NCBI GenBank assembly: GCA_003539915.1
Contig: DPNX01000021.1
Span: 1 to 5,444 of the forward strand
Reading direction: 5' to 3'
From: Patescibacteria group bacterium
GTDB lineage: Bacteria; Patescibacteriota; Minisyncoccia; UBA6257; UBA11618
DNA length: 5,444 nucleotides
Within the stretch, counting starts at the first letter, position 1. Each line of letters opens with the position of its first letter. The translations under genes and the position numbers were made by a program. The notes beneath the pieces were generated by a model. That model did no database searches. It saw nothing but the letters and a program-made list of their open reading frames with translations, and was not told where the DNA came from. Positions 4,301-5,444 of the stretch are shown here, in pieces.

Positions 4301-5444
4301 CTAACCCTTGAACCAAACTCTATTGTTGTCAGGTATGATGGAGCTGATTTAATATTGTCAGCTAACGAGATTGCTGCATCTGGCGGCTCAGGAAAGTTTG
4401 TATTTAAAAGTCCAATAGTAATTAGTGGTGATGAGAGTAAAACTTTTTGGGTATACGCTAATGTTCAGTCTCACCAAGCAAATGCTAGTATGGTTCGCAG
4501 TCTTAAAGGAGTAAATGGTAGAGGGGTGACTCAATGGATTAATACTGCTGAAGGAATTAGTTATGCTAAAGGAAAAGTTGGTTTAGGAGTTTTTGATCCA
4601 TCTTACGCCTTAGATGTTTTAGGCGATATTAATGTTTCTGGCGAGTTTTTGGTTAATGGGGAGGCTTTCAGTGGTGGAGGTGACGATGACTGGGTTATTG
4701 ATGGCGATAATATTTATCGAGGAAGTGGTTATGTTGGAGTTGGTACTACCTCTCCTATATCTCAACTATCTCTAGCTACCAGCACTGCTGTTTCAGGAGG
4801 TATTACTTTTGGCTCCGACACCAATTTCTATCGTTCAGATGCTAAAACATTAAAAACTGATGGAAAATTAATTGTTGATAGTCTTCAAATTGGCGATTCA
4901 ACAGTTAATTTTGGTTCTGACTTCCTTGAATTCGATACCAACCCTTCAGAAATTCGTTATAACACCAAATTAAGTTTTAAAAATACAGCTGAAGAAGGAA
5001 AAACTCCTGTCACTTTGGATGGTAATAACATTACTCTTAATGAGCTTAAGGATTGTAGCGTTCTTGAAACGGATGGTGATGGGAAAGTATTTTGTGGCGA
5101 GGCTGCTGGAGGCTTCACGTCCTTCAATTTAGCTGGTGATTCAGGAGATGAGCAAGAAATCACAGATGGCAATAAATTGACTATCGTAGGGGGTATAGGA
5201 ATAGACACTAAAGCTGAGGATGCTGACAAATTAACTATCAGTATAGAAGACAATTCCATCGACTTCACTCATCTCAAAGACACCTTAGCTCTCGATGCTG
5301 ATACAATCATCAATCTTTCAAATAAAAAGCTAACCATCGAAGGAAGCAATTCTGTTAAAAGTGAATTTCTTGCTAGCGGAGACGTTAAGTTAGGCAAAGA
5401 TCTAGAAGTTACTGGGCAAATCACAATCAAAGGAGGTGCTCCAG
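1226..5444 (+). CDS. Giant modular surface protein with tail-fibre/adhesin-like repeats, 3' end beyond window
   Basis: One frame runs from ATG 1226 to the right edge without a stop: 1406 codons plus one base, incomplete at the C-terminus. Order of parts by residue: basic N-terminus and hydrophobic helix 10-24; Ig-like Cys-containing region 50-165; linker 166-185 (GGGGG, DPDP, CVGC); AYRWYDN-type domain 186-415; Asp/Glu-rich and beta-rich region 416-620; tail-fibre-like repeats 625-985; beta-sandwich module about 990-1080; further repeats 1116-1406. Repeat hallmarks are GKIGFGTDNP, GNLGIG, KISIGTSTP, GKVGLG and GYVGVGTTSP, plus LDVVGDINI and LDVLGDINV. Such sequences occur in phage tail fibres, S74-type proteins and CPR surface proteins. 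The likely product is an exported, membrane-anchored fibre projecting from the cell, perhaps for attachment to a host or surface. No enzymatic motif is seen. It has its own promoter, separate from cca. The frame is clean, with no frameshift or in-frame TGA. The exact role and the ending (S74 chaperone, coiled coil or other) cannot be seen. Confidence 0.85.
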   Translation, partial: MLNKQRFKNIVLAVFAVLFLLVLYTNFSDRPSIFSLINDRFLAGHSSPGCIPLVTVSPDGGDTVTSTNFDFVMTFDPGHVISAFSPAPLVTLTDTASGSSGAYQCWAGGGDGDPVALYDGSKVTCPFVNVADSTYSVTIDDAMIGEGISMDTVCNIPHTGFTVLDGGGGGVDPDPSCVGCGDTGTQLEVYTSAYRWYDNSDRDENKDEVGGSYGKTNEPFSCAYPGIPVQLRILNHIEAGKLEQGGMNPWTKKVERYKLKYAKKETKDERCDKVDGFRWKDVGLASNPVQEINYWDNSHEPDGIPLAEAWEGGKRVDPEHPISNSHRRISQEYIDTGEGGDEFFTNKKGACNQGDDCMWSFALAVNKNVTEKSYYCLKEMRNYEIDGDSSEEPLDYYYHLQESPESPESYPELSTCSSKKDLQKTVSLPLTETEEDGVKKEIRELGNLVGDILDEDSSKVYTMGRLNSVAAAPANSSMGLGIPPTDKQSGTSWNYVYTDKVFTVDGASLGEDLFVPGNATFGTATIKINPEEDTISFGNNDPGIIFGNGNDGQTFTFYDAANADDKEGQNSLIKIIDTGSTANLDISGGLIVNSGGTSEKMIVNNKNGRAVFSIITDQNLLGMGGKIGFGTDNPTTAIEAVSNGGLAPTFSSYNNNWWVAPGYILRKSLGTEANPIGVTGKTDGAGRQPEVPGRFMFQVNDRPAGEAASWVDVAMVTSQLDGEVDNDLNNRIVPGSLSFWVRSNKPASSTQAMELALYINNQGNLGIGSWIPTVRLEVAQKDKEPQINLTRGDSDRTTSISENDVIGTLAFRGDDKDIVEEADKLGEKTIVAKISSMAEANFGESESPGALIFSTGNPAAGKSVTERFRIDSGGHITIKPTDPDNMEAGYVLTAINGDGKAEWKEAGGVGQGSSFWSRNDEISSEEYIFPKMTTDKISIGTSTPATYTLDVVGDINIRDDGDDHKNYLLNGELLDVVDGLTTVQEPPASSGISAGEIELFKIKATANTSNDVEVGGAEFNLTLSNLTLEPNSIVVRYDGADLILSANEIAASGGSGKFVFKSPIVISGDESKTFWVYANVQSHQANASMVRSLKGVNGRGVTQWINTAEGISYAKGKVGLGVFDPSYALDVLGDINVSGEFLVNGEAFSGGGDDDWVIDGDNIYRGSGYVGVGTTSPISQLSLATSTAVSGGITFGSDTNFYRSDAKTLKTDGKLIVDSLQIGDSTVNFGSDFLEFDTNPSEIRYNTKLSFKNTAEEGKTPVTLDGNNITLNELKDCSVLETDGDGKVFCGEAAGGFTSFNLAGDSGDEQEITDGNKLTIVGGIGIDTKAEDADKLTISIEDNSIDFTHLKDTLALDADTIINLSNKKLTIEGSNSVKSEFLASGDVKLGKDLEVTGQITIKGGAP
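1373..1720 (+). other. Ig-like N-terminal extracellular region (residues 50-165)
   Basis: This segment alternates short hydrophobic strands with Asp/Gly/Ser/Thr turns: PLVTVSPDGGDTVTSTNFDF, YSVTIDDAMI and GFTVLDG. That pattern resembles bacterial Ig-like beta-sandwiches of cell-surface proteins. It starts with C50 and has further cysteines in QCWAG, VTCPF and TVCNI, so two disulfides are possible. It ends at a five-glycine linker (166-170). The fold is inferred from pattern only; no named family is claimed. Confidence 0.5.
1781..2473 (+). other. AYRWYDN-type Cys-containing domain common in Patescibacteria surface proteins (residues 186-416)
   Basis: In order: SAYRWYDNSD (from residue 192), IPVQLRILNHI, VERYKLKYAKKE, ERCDKVDGFRWKDVG, INYWDN, HRRISQEYID, EFFTNKKGACNQGDDCMWSF, KSYYCLKEM and YPELSTC. 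From memory of the family, this matches a domain in many CPR surface proteins. Its usual skeleton is a YRWY-N start, a LRLR strand, an FKLQYA strand, C...W.DV, an IRYYDN motif, Q.Y.E...FTN, a W.F strand, YC and a final YPE. I know no function beyond its presence in exported, repeat-rich proteins. This copy is more charged (many Lys and Glu) than the usual skeleton. Confidence 0.62.
2429..2451 (+). repeat. 9-bp tandem repeat encoding Glu-Ser-Pro
   Basis: GAATCGCCA occurs twice in tandem (2429-2437, 2438-2446), followed by a partial third copy (2447-2451). It encodes ESPESPES near the end of the AYRWYDN-type domain. The unit is a multiple of three, so copy-number change by slippage would alter length without breaking the frame. 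Confidence 0.75.
3098..3148 (+). repeat. Tail-fibre motif copy 1 (residues 625-641, GKIGFGTDNP)
   Basis: This is the first G-x-h-G-h-G-T-x-x-P motif, followed by TTAIEAV in the place of the usual hydrophobic L-x-V strand. The motif is typical of phage tail-fibre shafts and of S74-type and adhesin-like proteins, where it marks each beta-repeat. It is preceded by a NNKNGRAVFSIITDQN stretch, also usual for these modules. Confidence 0.7.
3302..3559 (+). repeat. Tail-fibre module with motif copy 2 (residues 693-778, GNLGIG)
   Basis: The module reads GRFMFQVNDRP, then SWVDVAMVTSQLDG, PGSLSFWVRSN, MELALYINNQ and GNLGIGSWIPTVRLEV. It is of the tail-fibre kind 'g-x-L-x-F-x-T ... r-I-x-x-x-G-N-h-G-I-G'. 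The GNLGIG copy is at residues 763-768. GSWIP replaces the usual GTTSP, so the T is lost but the G, I and P skeleton stays. Confidence 0.6.
3575..3853 (+). repeat. Tail-fibre module, second 'SxS...FRIDSGGHI' copy (residues 784-876)
   Basis: PQINLTRGDSD is followed by DVIGTLAFRGDD, an AKISSMAE strand, GALIFSTGNPAAG and ERFRIDSGGHI (866-876). This is a clear second version of the module at 693-768 and a familiar phage-tail-fibre pattern (iG-x-L-x-F, A-x-I, G-x-L-x-F-x-T, R-x-x-I-x-x-x-G). Here the final GIG motif is replaced by GHITIK. Confidence 0.6.
4031..4096 (+). repeat. Tail-fibre motif copy 3 with LDVVGDINI strand (residues 936-957)
   Basis: KISIGTSTPATYTLDVVGDI is the best-preserved pairing so far of the GT-x-x-P motif with the LDV-h-GDIN strand, followed by NYLLNGELLD. 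At DNA level, 4070-4096 matches 4610-4636 at 23 of 27 positions, the two lying exactly 540 bases (180 codons) apart. Confidence 0.8.
4199..4465 (+). other. Beta-sandwich module between repeats (residues about 992-1080)
   Basis: The segment starts ISAGEIELFKIKATANTSND, continues VEVGGAEFNLTLSNLTLEPN, IVVRYDGADLIL and GKFVFKSPIVIS, and ends GDESKTFWVYANV. The order 'strand with F-K-I-x-A, V-x-x-x-x-F-x-h-x-h, h-x-h-Y-x, h-x-F, I-x-x-G-x-x-K-x-F-x-V-x-A' resembles modules I recall in Parcubacteria surface proteins (tests on 'F-x-I-x-A ... T-Y-x-L-x-A'). The fold and adhesive role are inferred. It sits between the two LDV-GDIN repeats. Confidence 0.5.
4571..4660 (+). repeat. Tail-fibre motif copy 4 with LDVLGDINV strand (residues 1116-1145)
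   Basis: GKVGLGVFDPSYALDVLGDI leads into NVSGEFLVNGEAFSGGG. This is the full CPR-style repeat: motif, hydrophobic LDV strand, GDIN-V-SG turn, FLVNG strand and a glycine-rich hinge. It is the second copy of the DNA repeat at 4070-4096. Confidence 0.8.
4685..4876 (+). repeat. Tail-fibre motif copy 5 and FGSDTNFYRSD module (residues about 1154-1217)
   Basis: WVIDGDNIYRGSGYVGVGTT is the typical 'W-x-x-x-G-x-x-I-Y-x-x-x-G-x-V-G-I-G-T-T-S-P' opening, with the motif at 1168-1177. It is followed by GGITFGSDTNFYRSD and TLKTDGKLIV, another familiar fibre module (usually FGTDTNLYRSA...LKTDDSLIV). The earlier stretch SFWSRNDEISSEEYIFP, before motif copy 3, is a weaker version of the same opening. Confidence 0.75.
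5045..5245 (+). other. Cys-pair turn and 'ITDGNKLTIVGG' module (residues about 1274-1340)
   Basis: LKDCSVLETDGDGKVFCGE holds two cysteines (C1277, C1290) spaced 12 residues apart. It resembles the common 'C-x-x-L-x-T-D-x-x-G-x-x-x-C-G' turn of CPR fibre proteins, and a disulfide is likely. Then come FTSFNLAGDSG and ITDGNKLTIVGGIGIDT, a module known from phage and bacterial fibre proteins ('DGDTLTIxGGxGIxT'), with DNSIDFTHLKDTLALDAD after it. The open frame continues past the window. Confidence 0.65.

Noticed and set aside
1226..5444. Possible prophage tail-fibre gene
   Set aside because: The tail-fibre resemblance is real, but the N-terminal anchor helix, own promoter and cca neighbour argue for a cellular surface protein. 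Kept as a question in the findings, not as a mobile-element call.
1..5444. Recoded UGA (glycine code of some CPR lineages)
   Set aside because: Neither reading frame contains an in-frame TGA over about 1770 codons, and the one visible stop is TAA, so the standard bacterial code fits.

Overview
The window suggests a Candidatus Patescibacteria (CPR) chromosome, probably from the Parcubacteria-like side. This rests on protein style, not on a marker gene: a class II CCA-adding enzyme with an HD domain and the C-terminal tail usual in these bacteria sits beside a very long, one-membrane-segment surface protein. That protein is built from modules that recur in CPR proteomes. Base composition is moderately AT-rich by eye. 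Both reading frames are intact under the standard code, with no in-frame TGA, so nothing suggests recoded UGA.

Layout. Positions 1-1098 hold the 3' part of a tRNA CCA nucleotidyltransferase gene on the + strand, whose start lies before the window. Positions 1099-1225 are a compact intergenic region with a strong Rho-independent terminator (1123-1149), an extended -10 promoter (1179-1187) and a small perfect hairpin in the leader (1205-1219). Positions 1226-5444 are one uninterrupted + strand reading frame of 1406 codons that leaves the right edge without a stop. No stretch of more than 300 bases lacks a gene.

The long protein starts with a short basic segment and one hydrophobic helix. An Ig-like, cysteine-containing region follows, then a Gly/Asp-Pro linker and a roughly 230-residue domain of the AYRWYDN...YDN...FTN...YC type seen repeatedly in CPR surface proteins. 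The remaining ~950 residues are repetitive, Gly/Asp/Asn/Thr-rich beta-structure resembling phage tail-fibre and trimeric-adhesin shafts: five 'G-x-h-G-h-G-T-x-x-P' motifs, two 'LDV-h-GDIN' strands, 'FGSDTNFYRSD' and 'TDGNKLTIVGG' modules, and one beta-sandwich module between repeats.

The two genes appear to be independent transcription units, a housekeeping tRNA-maturation enzyme followed by a surface fibre gene with its own promoter. No shared pathway is implied. The most interesting content is the architecture of the large surface protein, a candidate host-contact or adhesion fibre. Its function is inferred from composition and family resemblance only.
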